From contig CAZCFY010000004.1 of assembly GCA_964498095.1 (NCBI GenBank), positions 124,001 through 188,000 on the forward strand: 64,000 nucleotides of DNA. The letters run 5' to 3'. Below are positions 49,095 to 57,963 of the stretch, piece after piece. Origin of the DNA: SG-bin7 sp964498095. GTDB taxonomy: Bacteria > Bdellovibrionota > Bdellovibrionia > Bdellovibrionales > SG-bin7. The translations under genes were made by a program, and so were the position numbers. How positions within the stretch are numbered: the first letter of the stretch is position 1; each line of letters starts with the position of its first letter. The notes beneath the pieces are model-generated. The model was not told the DNA's origin. It did not search any database and worked only from the letters and a program-made list of their open reading frames with translations.

Positions 49095-51311
49095 ATGATT
49101 AGACTCACACTTGCTCTTACCCTGATCGCCTCGGTAGGACTGGCGCAGCAAATAAAATCGTTCGCGCGCAAGCCCGCACAAAGCACGGCGGCCAGCTCTC
49201 CCGCTAAGAACCCTACGACAGGCAAGGGAGCGCCGCCGATATCGCAAGCGGAGCCTGAGGATATTACCAACGAAAACTATCCGGATTTGATCGAAAGCTT
49301 TGACTATCCTAACGCCGATATCACGGATGTGATTAAAGCGATCTCCGAACTTACCGGCAAAAATTTTATTATCGATCAAAGTGTTACGCGCGGAAAAATC
49401 TCGATTATTGCACCGACACAAATTACGGTGGCCGAAGCGTACAAAGCCTTCCTCACCGCGCTTTCGGTCAACGGCCTAACGGTAATTCCGTCGGGTAAGT
49501 TTTTAAAAATCACGCAGGCCCGTAACGCGATAAAAGATAGCATCGAAACTTATTCCGGCAGTTACGCGCCTGACGCCGACATTATGATTACGCGTATCGT
49601 GCACATGAAATATATTAGCGCCGAAGAACTCGATAAACGCATTCGAATTCTTGTAACCAAAGATGGCACAATGGCCGTCTATCCGCCAACGAACTCGCTC
49701 ATCATTTCTGACTTTGGCTCTAATATCGAGCGCCTAGTAAAAATTATCGAACGCTTAGACGTTCCCGGTTTCGAAGAAAAGATGGAAGTGGTGCGGGTTA
49801 AATTTGCCAAGGCAAAAGATCTCGCTGATCTCGTCGAACAGATTTTAGATAAGGACGCAAAGAAACGCGGAGCCCGTGGCGGTACCCCCTTTGCTTCGAC
49901 TGTTCCGCGCTTTGGTGACCGTCCCGATCAGCCCAATACCGAAAATTACCGCGTGATCAATGACGACCGTACGAATTCATTAATTATCGTCGGGAATCAA
50001 CAAGGTATCCTCCGCGTAAAAAAGTTAATCGAACGCCTGGATTATAAACTGCGCGCCGAGGACGCCGGTGGCGTACACGTGTACTATGTAAAATTTGGCG
50101 ATGCCGAGACAATCGCCAACACCCTTAATGGTTTAGCGCAAAAAGCCAAATCAGGAGGAGCTTCCTCCAATGCGCCGGTAAGCCCTCTGCAGCCTTTTAA
50201 TCCCATTCCCGCCACCGAAGCGGTATTTGGCGGTGACGTAAAAATTCAAGCTGATAAACCGACGAATAGTTTAATTATTACCGCCAGCAAACAAGATTAC
50301 GAAACGGTGCGAGGGCTACTGCGAAAAATCGACATCGCCCGCGATCAAATTTTTGTTGAAGCCGTAATTATGGAAACAAATTCCACTAAAGGTGACAACT
50401 ACGCGGCCTCGCTTTTTAAATTTCTTGATAATTCGGGAGCACGTATTGGTTTTGGCGGCGGCAACATAGGCGACCTTAAAAATCCGCTAGCTACGGGTGG
50501 AATTCTTGGTTTTGCGAACGGTGAAGAAGTCACTCTAGATGTCGCGGGACAAAAAACCACGGTGAAGAGTTTATTAGGTTTAATAACTCTCTTAAAACAA
50601 ACCACCGACGGAAATATTTTGTCTACCCCACAGATCATGGCGCTAAATAACGAAAAGGCCACCATCGAAGTTGGTAGTGACGTGCCGATTGGTACCGGAC
50701 CTGCGCCAATTTCTGCCGGTGGTGTAGCGTCGACTCCGCCTATCGAACGTAAACCCGCGACGATTAAATTAATTATTGAGCCCTTTATTAGTCCAAATTC
50801 CGATCGCGTGCGCATGAAGGTCGATCAAAAAATCACGGAAATTAATCCGAACATTCCCATTAACGCAAAGAACATTAGTGATAACGCAATTGCACTTGAT
50901 ACTCGCACGATTGAAACATCGATTCTCGTGCGCAATGGTGACACGGCCGTACTTGGCGGTTTAATGAAAAACCAAGAAATAATTAAAGTTAGTAAAGTCC
51001 CGGTCCTTGGTGATTTACCAATTTTGGGTTGGCTATTTAAGTCCCATAGTAAGAACTTGATCAAAAATAATTTGATCGTTTTCTTAACCCCGCGAATTAT
51101 CAGGGCGGGTCTTGACAACCAATCTCTAGTCAACGAGAAATTAGGTCGACGAGCCCGGTTTATTCGCGAGGATATGGGTGGCCGCGATCCCTTTGGCCGC
51201 GACATAAATAGAATATTGAGATCCAAAAATACCCGTGCCAACGTATATAATCCTAATGACCCTAAAAATGATATTATTGATGAAACACTAGGTGGCGAAG
51301 AAGCAAAATAA
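49095..51311 (+). CDS. gspD: Type II secretion secretin GspD
   Basis: 738 aa outer-membrane channel. Signal peptide MIRLTLALTLIASVGLA, then N0 (FDYPNADITDVIKAISELTGKNFIID), N1-N3 modules (EKMEVVRVKFAKAKDLADLVEQIL; TNSLIIVGNQQGI; VHVYYVKFGDAETIANTLNGL), and the secretin domain (VNGLxV...; LGDLPILGWLFKSHSKNLIKNNLIVFLTPRII). No S-domain for a pilotin is obvious at the C-terminus. SD AAGGAAGG. Its TAA overlaps gspE by one base (TAATG). Confidence 0.96.
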   Translation: MIRLTLALTLIASVGLAQQIKSFARKPAQSTAASSPAKNPTTGKGAPPISQAEPEDITNENYPDLIESFDYPNADITDVIKAISELTGKNFIIDQSVTRGKISIIAPTQITVAEAYKAFLTALSVNGLTVIPSGKFLKITQARNAIKDSIETYSGSYAPDADIMITRIVHMKYISAEELDKRIRILVTKDGTMAVYPPTNSLIISDFGSNIERLVKIIERLDVPGFEEKMEVVRVKFAKAKDLADLVEQILDKDAKKRGARGGTPFASTVPRFGDRPDQPNTENYRVINDDRTNSLIIVGNQQGILRVKKLIERLDYKLRAEDAGGVHVYYVKFGDAETIANTLNGLAQKAKSGGASSNAPVSPLQPFNPIPATEAVFGGDVKIQADKPTNSLIITASKQDYETVRGLLRKIDIARDQIFVEAVIMETNSTKGDNYAASLFKFLDNSGARIGFGGGNIGDLKNPLATGGILGFANGEEVTLDVAGQKTTVKSLLGLITLLKQTTDGNILSTPQIMALNNEKATIEVGSDVPIGTGPAPISAGGVASTPPIERKPATIKLIIEPFISPNSDRVRMKVDQKITEINPNIPINAKNISDNAIALDTRTIETSILVRNGDTAVLGGLMKNQEIIKVSKVPVLGDLPILGWLFKSHSKNLIKNNLIVFLTPRIIRAGLDNQSLVNEKLGRRARFIREDMGGRDPFGRDINRILRSKNTRANVYNPNDPKNDIIDETLGGEEAK

Positions 51312-52999
51312 TGGCAGCCCAAGATATAGAAACCCTTTTAAATAAAAGTACGACGCTCACTCCGGAGCAGATTCAAATCGTATTTCAAATGCCGTCGCAG
51401 TACGCGGTTAATTTTGGCGAAGAACTGCGAAAAAAAGAGGTTAAATCCGCAGATGCGCTAGTGGCGGAAATTTGCGACCGTCTACAAGTGGCTTTTATGA
51501 AGGAAATCCCCGTCAACGATATCGCCGTGGATTTGGTGAGGAATATTCCTTTGGCGTACGCCAAACAAATCGAAGTTTTGCCGTTTAAAGAAGAATATGA
51601 TCAAGTTAAAATTCTAATTTCTAATCCTTTAAACTTAAAAGCGCTCGATGATCTAAAATTGATTTTTGACAAGCGTATTGTGCCGATCGTAGTGACCTCG
51701 GTAAAATTAAAAGATGCCATCAACAAAGTTTACGAAAAAAGTACGGCCGCGCTTGAAGGCTTAGATGAAATCGCCGAGGAAGATTATGACCTCGATGAAC
51801 CCATTATCGATTTATTAGAAGCCGGAGATGACGAAGCACCGGTTATTAAACTTGTAAACACTTTACTTTTTCGCGCCGTTAAAGAGAAGGCTTCGGATAT
51901 TCACATCGAGCCCTACGAAAAAGACATGGTCGTGCGCTTTCGCATTGACGGTATTTTATATGACGTTTTTAAGCCACCCAAGCGTCTGCAAAATGCGATT
52001 ACCTCGCGGATTAAAGTTATGGGTAATCTTAATATCGCGGAAAAGCGCTTACCCCAGGACGGTCGCATCCCGTTAAAGCTTGCGGGCAAAGACATCGATG
52101 TTCGTTTAAATACTGTGCCGACGGCCCACGGTGAGCGCATCGTGATGCGTTTACAAGATAGGTCCAATGTGGTTTTAGAGCTCGAACAACTTGGCTTTTC
52201 AGAGTCGAGTCTTAGACAGATCAGTGAAATCATGGGTAAGACTTACGGAATTTTTCTAGTCACGGGCCCGACGGGATCTGGTAAATCGACAACTCTTTAT
52301 GCGTGCCTTACGAAAATTAATACCATCGATAAAAACATCATCACCGTGGAAGACCCGGTGGAGAACCGGATTCATGGGATTGGGCAAATTCAGGTGAATT
52401 CAAAAATTGGCCTCACCTTCGCCAGCGGTTTAAGATCCATACTCCGTCAAGACCCCGATATAATTATGATTGGGGAGATTCGCGACTTAGAAACAGCCGA
52501 AATTGCGATTAACGCTTCTCTTACGGGTCACTTAGTTCTATCGACAATTCATACAAATGATTCTCCCGGCGTTTTTCCACGCTTGATCGACATGGGTTGC
52601 GAACCGTTTTTAATTGCGACTTCACTTTTAGGCGTGGCGGCGCAACGTCTCGTACGGCTCCTTTGCCCACACTGCAAACAGCCGCATCAACCAACGGAAG
52701 TAGAGTTACGCAGCCTTGAAATCACTCCGGACCAGGTCGTGCGCGGGAATGTTTATAAAGCCGTGGGTTGTAATCAATGTAACCAAAAAGGTTATATTGG
52801 CCGAACCATCATACAAGAGCTATTAATGGTAAATGACGATATTCGCAGCCTCGTGATGCAAAGAGCTGACGCGGGTCAAATTAAAAAAGCCGCCTTGCGT
52901 TCCGGCATGAAAACCTTCCGCGATCACGGTATTGAGAAAATATTTGCCGGAGTCACTACTATTGAGGAAGTATTAAGTAATACACAAGTGGATCTGTAA
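51311..52999 (+). CDS. gspE: Type II secretion ATPase GspE
   Basis: 562 aa cytoplasmic ATPase. An N-terminal MshEN-like/GspL-binding domain (to about 160), then the RecA-like core: Walker A GPTGSGKST at 319-327, Asp box and Walker B (RSILRQDPDIIMIGEIRD), His box (TGHLVLSTIHTND). The zinc-binding four-cysteine cluster is intact (Cys452, Cys455, Cys487, Cys490). It powers assembly of the pseudopilus. Confidence 0.97.
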   Translation: MAAQDIETLLNKSTTLTPEQIQIVFQMPSQYAVNFGEELRKKEVKSADALVAEICDRLQVAFMKEIPVNDIAVDLVRNIPLAYAKQIEVLPFKEEYDQVKILISNPLNLKALDDLKLIFDKRIVPIVVTSVKLKDAINKVYEKSTAALEGLDEIAEEDYDLDEPIIDLLEAGDDEAPVIKLVNTLLFRAVKEKASDIHIEPYEKDMVVRFRIDGILYDVFKPPKRLQNAITSRIKVMGNLNIAEKRLPQDGRIPLKLAGKDIDVRLNTVPTAHGERIVMRLQDRSNVVLELEQLGFSESSLRQISEIMGKTYGIFLVTGPTGSGKSTTLYACLTKINTIDKNIITVEDPVENRIHGIGQIQVNSKIGLTFASGLRSILRQDPDIIMIGEIRDLETAEIAINASLTGHLVLSTIHTNDSPGVFPRLIDMGCEPFLIATSLLGVAAQRLVRLLCPHCKQPHQPTEVELRSLEITPDQVVRGNVYKAVGCNQCNQKGYIGRTIIQELLMVNDDIRSLVMQRADAGQIKKAALRSGMKTFRDHGIEKIFAGVTTIEEVLSNTQVDL

Positions 53000-53002
53000 T
53001 CT

Positions 53003-54220
53003 ATGCCGATTTTTGAATATAAAGGTATCGATAAGTTTGGCAAAAACGTGCGCAGCACGATTGATGCCGACAATTCAAAAACCGCCAAAGCAAAACTTAA
53101 AAAAGAGGGCATTTACGTTTTCGAAATCCGCGATAAAACCCGGATCGAGAAAAAACCAGGACAAAAGCGCTCCGGCGGCCGCAGTGTGGCCGTCGAAGAT
53201 TTATCGCGCATGACCCGCCAGCTGGCTACCATGTTAAAGGCCAATGTTCCCCTCGTCGAAAGCTTGGCCGCCGTCGCCGATCAAACCGAACAACCCACGC
53301 TTAAAGAAGCGGTCGCCGACATCAAAAACATGGTGAACGAGGGCTCCCCTTTGCACAAAGCACTCGGGAAATATCCAAAGATTTTTAAAAATCTTTATCT
53401 GTCTATGTGCGAAGCCGGCGAAATGTCGGGAACACTTGACGTAATTTTAATACGTCTAGCTGAGTTTACCGAAAGCCAAAATCAGTTAACGAACAAAGTA
53501 AAGTCAGCCATGTTTTATCCCGTTATCATGATTTTATTTACCATGGTAATGCTGGTTATTTTATTTATCTTCGTTATTCCCCAAATGGTTACAATTTTTG
53601 AATCAACGCCGGGACTGGAGCTTCAGTGGTACACGCTGGCGGTGATAAACTTTAGTAGTTTACTGGTGAATTATTGGTACGCGCTTTTAGTTGGCGGAAT
53701 CGGCACCTACTTACTATTTCGCGGTTGGAAATCGACGCCCTCAGGGGCCGCGACCTGGGACGCTATTGTGCTAAAACTTCCCATTGTCGGTAAACTTTCC
53801 CGTCTTATCGCAGTTTCACGCTTTACCCGAACGCTCGCAACATTACTTTCTGGGGGCGTGCCGATGCTCACCGCGATGGATATCGTGCGCAACGTGGTAT
53901 CAAATGCCGTCTTAGCCAAATCCATTGACGAGGCCAGAGACAATATCAGCGAAGGGGAATCGATTGCAGGACCGCTAAAAAAATCAGGTCAGTTTCCTCC
54001 TTTCGTTATTTCTATGATCAACACTGGTGAAAAAACAGGCGAACTCGAAAATATGTTAACTCAAGTCAGTGACGCTTACGATTTTGACGTGCGCAATACC
54101 GTTGACGGTTTAACTTCGGTTTTGGCGCCGGTCATGATCATCATAATGGGATGTGTCATCGGTACGGTCGTATTTTCGATCATGATACCATTGTTTGAAA
54201 TGTCCAATATATCTGGATAG
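53003..54220 (+). CDS. gspF: Type II secretion inner-membrane protein GspF
   Basis: 405 aa, three helices, two GspF domains (RMTRQLATMLKANVPLVESLAAVADQTEQPTLKEAVADI; RFTRTLATLLSGGVPMLTAMDIVRNVVSNAVLAKSIDEARDNI) with MCEAGEMSGTLDVIL and NTGEKTGELENML as the domain ends. Anchors the pseudopilus platform. Three bases after gspE. Confidence 0.97.
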   Translation: MPIFEYKGIDKFGKNVRSTIDADNSKTAKAKLKKEGIYVFEIRDKTRIEKKPGQKRSGGRSVAVEDLSRMTRQLATMLKANVPLVESLAAVADQTEQPTLKEAVADIKNMVNEGSPLHKALGKYPKIFKNLYLSMCEAGEMSGTLDVILIRLAEFTESQNQLTNKVKSAMFYPVIMILFTMVMLVILFIFVIPQMVTIFESTPGLELQWYTLAVINFSSLLVNYWYALLVGGIGTYLLFRGWKSTPSGAATWDAIVLKLPIVGKLSRLIAVSRFTRTLATLLSGGVPMLTAMDIVRNVVSNAVLAKSIDEARDNISEGESIAGPLKKSGQFPPFVISMINTGEKTGELENMLTQVSDAYDFDVRNTVDGLTSVLAPVMIIIMGCVIGTVVFSIMIPLFEMSNISG

Positions 54221-54256
54221 AATAACAGTTCATTTTGCTATGGAGGATTTCTACAA

Positions 54257-54682
54257 ATGAAAAACAATCAACTTGGTATGACACTCATTGAGATTGTGAT
54301 CGTTATTGGTATCGTTGCTGGTCTTATGGTTGCGGTCGTTTCGCAAATTAATAAGCAAGTGCAAAACTCAAAATATAAACAGGCAAAAATGCAATTTGGA
54401 CAAATCCGTGCCGCCCTTGAACAATATAATGCGGATTGTGGTGAATATCCTCCAACGGAAGTGGGTTTAAATGCTTTGTTATCTGCAGAAGGCGCTAATT
54501 GCCAAAACTGGGGCCCCGAAGCTTACATCGACAAAAAAGCTCTTAAAGATCCGTGGAACTCTGACATTACGTATGAAAGCTTAGGAAATAATTTTGTCTT
54601 AAAATCTTATGGTAATGACAAAAAAGAAGGTGGTGATGGCTTTGCAAAAGACATCACGAGTGAAGATCAATCCGACAAATAA
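54257..54682 (+). CDS. gspG: Major pseudopilin GspG
   Basis: 141 aa. Short prepilin leader MKNNQLG with processing after Gly7; the mature chain begins MTLIEIVIVIGIVAGLM with conserved Glu5. The usual N-methylated first residue is Phe; here it is Met. Body motifs KYKQAKMQFGQIRAALEQYNADCGEYPPTEVGLNAL and DPWNSDITYE are typical of GspG, including its calcium-site region. SD GGAGG. Confidence 0.95.
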   Translation: MKNNQLGMTLIEIVIVIGIVAGLMVAVVSQINKQVQNSKYKQAKMQFGQIRAALEQYNADCGEYPPTEVGLNALLSAEGANCQNWGPEAYIDKKALKDPWNSDITYESLGNNFVLKSYGNDKKEGGDGFAKDITSEDQSDK

Positions 54683-55280
54683 GTATTCCGCTGGCTTTAC
54701 TCTCTTAGAAATTTTATTGGTGATGGGCTTTATTGGCATCATCATCTCGATGGGCGCGACGAAGTTACAAAACCCCAATACCGCGCTCAAGCAATCAGTA
54801 AAACAGATTGCGACAATTTCCCGTGAACTCCATGTGCGCGCAAAACTATCCGGAGTAACTTACCGATTAGCATTTGAAATGAACGGAAAAAAGCCCGACC
54901 GCATGTGGGTTGAGGCTTCGACGCAAAAAGTGACCTTCCCGAGTGAAAAAGAATTAAAAGATCGCGATTCGCGCCGCCGCGATCCCGATAAAGAACCGAA
55001 ATCCCCTTTTACTATTGATAAGCGCGTAGGTTCCGGCGGCGTAAAAGAGCTGCCGGCAAAGCTAAAAATAAGGCGGATCGAGTATGCGCAACAGGAGGAG
55101 CCAATCAGTAGCGGAATGGCCTACGTACATTACTTACCCGAAGGTATCGTGGAAGAGGCGGCCATTCATATTGCGACGGAAGATGAGTCACTTAAGTGGA
55201 CTGTGGGGATTCATCCACTCACGGGACGCATTGATCTTTTACCCGGCGATGTGTCGCTGAAAGAGATTCGCGAACAATGA
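54636..55280 (+). CDS. gspH: Minor pseudopilin GspH
   Basis: 214 aa. Leader of 20 residues (MALQKTSRVKINPTNKYSAG) then FTLLEILLVMGFIGIIISMG with Glu5. The start at 54636 overlaps the end of gspG by 47 bp; it has AAGGTGGT just upstream. A shorter leader starting at an ATT/ATC near 54670 cannot be excluded. The long charged loop (KELKDRDSRRRDPDKEPKS) is unusual but plausible for a minor pseudopilin. Confidence 0.88.
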   Translation: MALQKTSRVKINPTNKYSAGFTLLEILLVMGFIGIIISMGATKLQNPNTALKQSVKQIATISRELHVRAKLSGVTYRLAFEMNGKKPDRMWVEASTQKVTFPSEKELKDRDSRRRDPDKEPKSPFTIDKRVGSGGVKELPAKLKIRRIEYAQQEEPISSGMAYVHYLPEGIVEEAAIHIATEDESLKWTVGIHPLTGRIDLLPGDVSLKEIREQ

Positions 55281-55798
55281 AGAACCGCGGCTTTACGCTT
55301 ATTGAAACTCTTATGGCCGTTTCCATCTTGGCATTCGGGCTGATCATTATTGCCACGACTTGGAGCGGAAACGTCATGCGGCTAAATAAAATCCGCCTGA
55401 ATAACGAAGTCGCTTTCTTGCTGCAGCAAAAAATGACGGAGATGGAACTAAAATACCAAAACGTCGGACTCGATCAGATTAAAGAAGAAGAGACTGGAGA
55501 TTTTGGTGACGATTTTAAGGATTATGCTTGGGAATTCAAATCCCAAGAGTTCGTGATGCCTGATTTATCGCTGCTGATAGATTTAAAAAAAGAAAACAAC
55601 GCCGAAATGCAAGGAATGGTATTAAAGCAAATTGGCGAAGTTTTAGGTAAAGCCGTTAAAGAAATTTCCGTCACGGTTATCGTAAAAAAGAGTTCCAAAC
55701 GCAAAAAGGAATTACGTTTTACGGTTTCCAGTTACCTCATCGATTTTAATAAAGAAATGACCTTCTCGGGAATTCCGGGAATGGGAGGTGCGCAGTGA
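55277..55798 (+). CDS. gspI: Minor pseudopilin GspI
   Basis: 173 aa. Leader MKNRG then FTLIETLMAVSILAFGLIIIATTW with Glu5, and the GspI-like RLNKIRLNNEVAFLLQQKMTEME helix. Starts as ATGA overlap with gspH. Pairs with GspJ and GspK at the pseudopilus tip. Confidence 0.92.
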   Translation: MKNRGFTLIETLMAVSILAFGLIIIATTWSGNVMRLNKIRLNNEVAFLLQQKMTEMELKYQNVGLDQIKEEETGDFGDDFKDYAWEFKSQEFVMPDLSLLIDLKKENNAEMQGMVLKQIGEVLGKAVKEISVTVIVKKSSKRKKELRFTVSSYLIDFNKEMTFSGIPGMGGAQ

Positions 55799-56697
55799 GA
55801 AAGCCGCGCGCCGGTTTTACGATGATCGAAATGCTCATGGTTTTATCCATTTTAGCTGGAATTACCTTAATGACGGGCCAAACGATAAACAAAGCTCTAA
55901 AATCCAAAAAGAAATTTCAAAGCGAAATCGAACAAACTTCCGTCATGCGCGACACCTTAAGAATTTTAGAGCGCGATTTAAATATGGCGTTTCATTACCG
56001 CAATATCCATTACGAAGTTCTAAAAAAAATTAAAGAGGAGGGGCAGCCCAAAGCTCCTGGGACACCAGAACCTGGCGCCCCGGGAAGTCCCTTTCCTCCT
56101 TCGCAGCCGCAAACACCACCATCGGTCGTGGGAACAGATGCCGGCGCCCCGCAATTTGAATTAAAAGATCCCCCCCCCAACTACACGCAGTTTTTGGGCG
56201 AAAATGAATCCGTGTACTTTACCACGGTTTCGCATGTGCGGACTTTAACGGACTCTCCCGAAAGTGACCAAGCCGAAGTGGGATATTTCGTAAAAAACTG
56301 TAAACGCCGCGGAGTTGCCGCAAACAAGAAGGGGGCCACGACAAGCTGCTTGTGGCGAAAAGAATCTTTATTTATCGATGATGACTTAACTAAAGGCGGC
56401 AACGAAACGCCACTGTTGGAAAATGTGGAGAAATTTGAGCTCCTTTATTTCGGCGAGGAACGTGAAGGTTGGCAAAAAGTTTGGCGCACCGACGAAAAGG
56501 GCACCGAAGACATTCGCGGCCGCTTTCCACAAGCCGTACAGATTAAGCTCACCGTCGGCGATCAAGACCCTGAATCAAAAAAGAAGTACTCTATGATTTT
56601 AGTGGCCGCTTTACGCTTTCCAAATAATCCAGCTCTTAATAAACCAAAGGACGCAACACCCAATGAAAAAGTGGGCATCACCCCGGATATTAAATAA
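55795..56697 (+). CDS. gspJ: Minor pseudopilin GspJ
   Basis: 300 aa. Leader MRKPRAG then FTMIEMLMVLSILAGITLM with Glu5. A Pro-rich insert (EGQPKAPGTPEPGAPGSPFPPSQPQTPP, about 83-112) makes it longer than the usual ~200 aa. GTG start with GGGAGG upstream and GTGA overlap with gspI. Confidence 0.9.
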   Translation: MRKPRAGFTMIEMLMVLSILAGITLMTGQTINKALKSKKKFQSEIEQTSVMRDTLRILERDLNMAFHYRNIHYEVLKKIKEEGQPKAPGTPEPGAPGSPFPPSQPQTPPSVVGTDAGAPQFELKDPPPNYTQFLGENESVYFTTVSHVRTLTDSPESDQAEVGYFVKNCKRRGVAANKKGATTSCLWRKESLFIDDDLTKGGNETPLLENVEKFELLYFGEEREGWQKVWRTDEKGTEDIRGRFPQAVQIKLTVGDQDPESKKKYSMILVAALRFPNNPALNKPKDATPNEKVGITPDIK

Positions 56698-57910
56698 TCA
56701 AAGCGGTGTGGCCCTTCTTATGGCCATGGCTTCGCTGATCATGATGACTTTCATTGCGGTCGAAGTTCAATATGGAACGCAAGTTGAAGCGCTTTCCGCC
56801 AATCAAGCTATCAACCGTCTGAAAGCCTATTATTCCGCGAAAGCCGGAGTGGAACTCAGTCTCTATCGGATCATGATGTATAAAAAAGCAAGTGGACAAT
56901 TTGGCAAAGCCTTAGGCGAGCAAAGTCAGCTTCTTGATAAAATTTGGTCGCTCCCACTGTCATGGCCAGTGCCTACGCCTAACGATATGAACAAGGCTTA
57001 CAAAGATCAGTTCGATCAGGTTCTTAAGGAATCTTCTTTTGATGGAAAATACGTCACAACCATTGAAAGTGAAGAATCGAAAATCGACGTCAATGCGTTA
57101 GGATCAAAATCCAAAGTTATCGCGGAAGCGACAAAGGCAAAAATACTAAATATCTTCGCACAGCGGATTAAAAGCGATGAGGCGTTTAAGGATAAATACG
57201 ATACCTTTAATTTTGAGAATCTTGTAAACAACATGATCGACTGGGTTGACGAAGACACTGTGGGAGTTGCTGGCGGAGACGAACGCGCCCCTTATCTGGA
57301 CATTAAAGAAACGGATAAAATTCCGCCCAATCAACCGTTTAAAACCATTCAGGAGTTACACTTAGTTGGGTTAATGGAAGACGAAATCTATGATGTGCTG
57401 GCGCCCCAACTTACGGTTTATGGATCGACGGCGGTAAATGTAAATCAAGCGGGTACGGAAGTACTGCGCTCGCTTGATCCCGAAATCACCGAAGAGATGA
57501 CAGACAAAATCATCGAGCGCCGCGGAAATGAAGCGCTCGGTGGGCCCTTCAAGAATGCGGAAGACTTTTATGGGTTCTTAGATACCCTGGGCTTTCGTAC
57601 AGCGGACCTCAAACAGAAAAATTATCCCTTGGAGTTTTCAAAAGTCGTAAACTTTAGAATAACTTCGCTTGGCAGCGCCCAAAATATTGCGCGCAAGATC
57701 GTGGCTATCGTTTATGACTTTGATCAAGTAAAAGACCGGCTAAAAGACCAGTTAAAAAAAGAGGCCAATCCTAGCGGACAGCCGGGGCAGCAGGCAGGTC
57801 AACAGCCGGGGCAGCAGGCAGGTCAACAGCCCACTCAACCCGGCACGGATTCTACAAAACCAGCCACTCCGCAAGGACGGCCCACCGTAGTTTATTGGTT
57901 TGAAAATTAA
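56663..57910 (+). CDS. gspK: Minor pseudopilin GspK
   Basis: 415 aa, the large tip pseudopilin. Leader ends QSG (Gly15), mature start VALLMAMASLIMMTFIAV without Glu5, as is normal for GspK. The helix-hairpin-helix-like YAPQLTVYGSTAVNVNQAGTEVLRSL and later KIIERRGNEALGGPFKNAEDFYG are typical. The C-terminus carries a Gly/Gln/Pro tail encoded by a 24-bp tandem repeat. It overlaps gspJ by 35 bp. Confidence 0.92.
   Translation: MKKWASPRILNNQSGVALLMAMASLIMMTFIAVEVQYGTQVEALSANQAINRLKAYYSAKAGVELSLYRIMMYKKASGQFGKALGEQSQLLDKIWSLPLSWPVPTPNDMNKAYKDQFDQVLKESSFDGKYVTTIESEESKIDVNALGSKSKVIAEATKAKILNIFAQRIKSDEAFKDKYDTFNFENLVNNMIDWVDEDTVGVAGGDERAPYLDIKETDKIPPNQPFKTIQELHLVGLMEDEIYDVLAPQLTVYGSTAVNVNQAGTEVLRSLDPEITEEMTDKIIERRGNEALGGPFKNAEDFYGFLDTLGFRTADLKQKNYPLEFSKVVNFRITSLGSAQNIARKIVAIVYDFDQVKDRLKDQLKKEANPSGQPGQQAGQQPGQQAGQQPTQPGTDSTKPATPQGRPTVVYWFEN
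57779..57826 (+). repeat. Two-copy 24-bp tandem repeat in gspK
   Basis: The unit beginning CAGCCGGGGCAGCAGGCAGG occurs at 57779-57802 and 57803-57826, followed by a partial third copy. It encodes QPGQQAGQ repeats in the disordered C-terminal tail and is in frame, so copy number can vary without breaking the gene. Confidence 0.85.
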
Positions 57911-57963
57911 AGCTTTCCACTCTGAGCAAAGGCTCTTAAAATAACTAGAGGGAGAAATACGCC

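Noticed and set aside
57779..57826. CRISPR-like repeats
   Set aside because: Direct tandem copies without spacers, in frame inside gspK.
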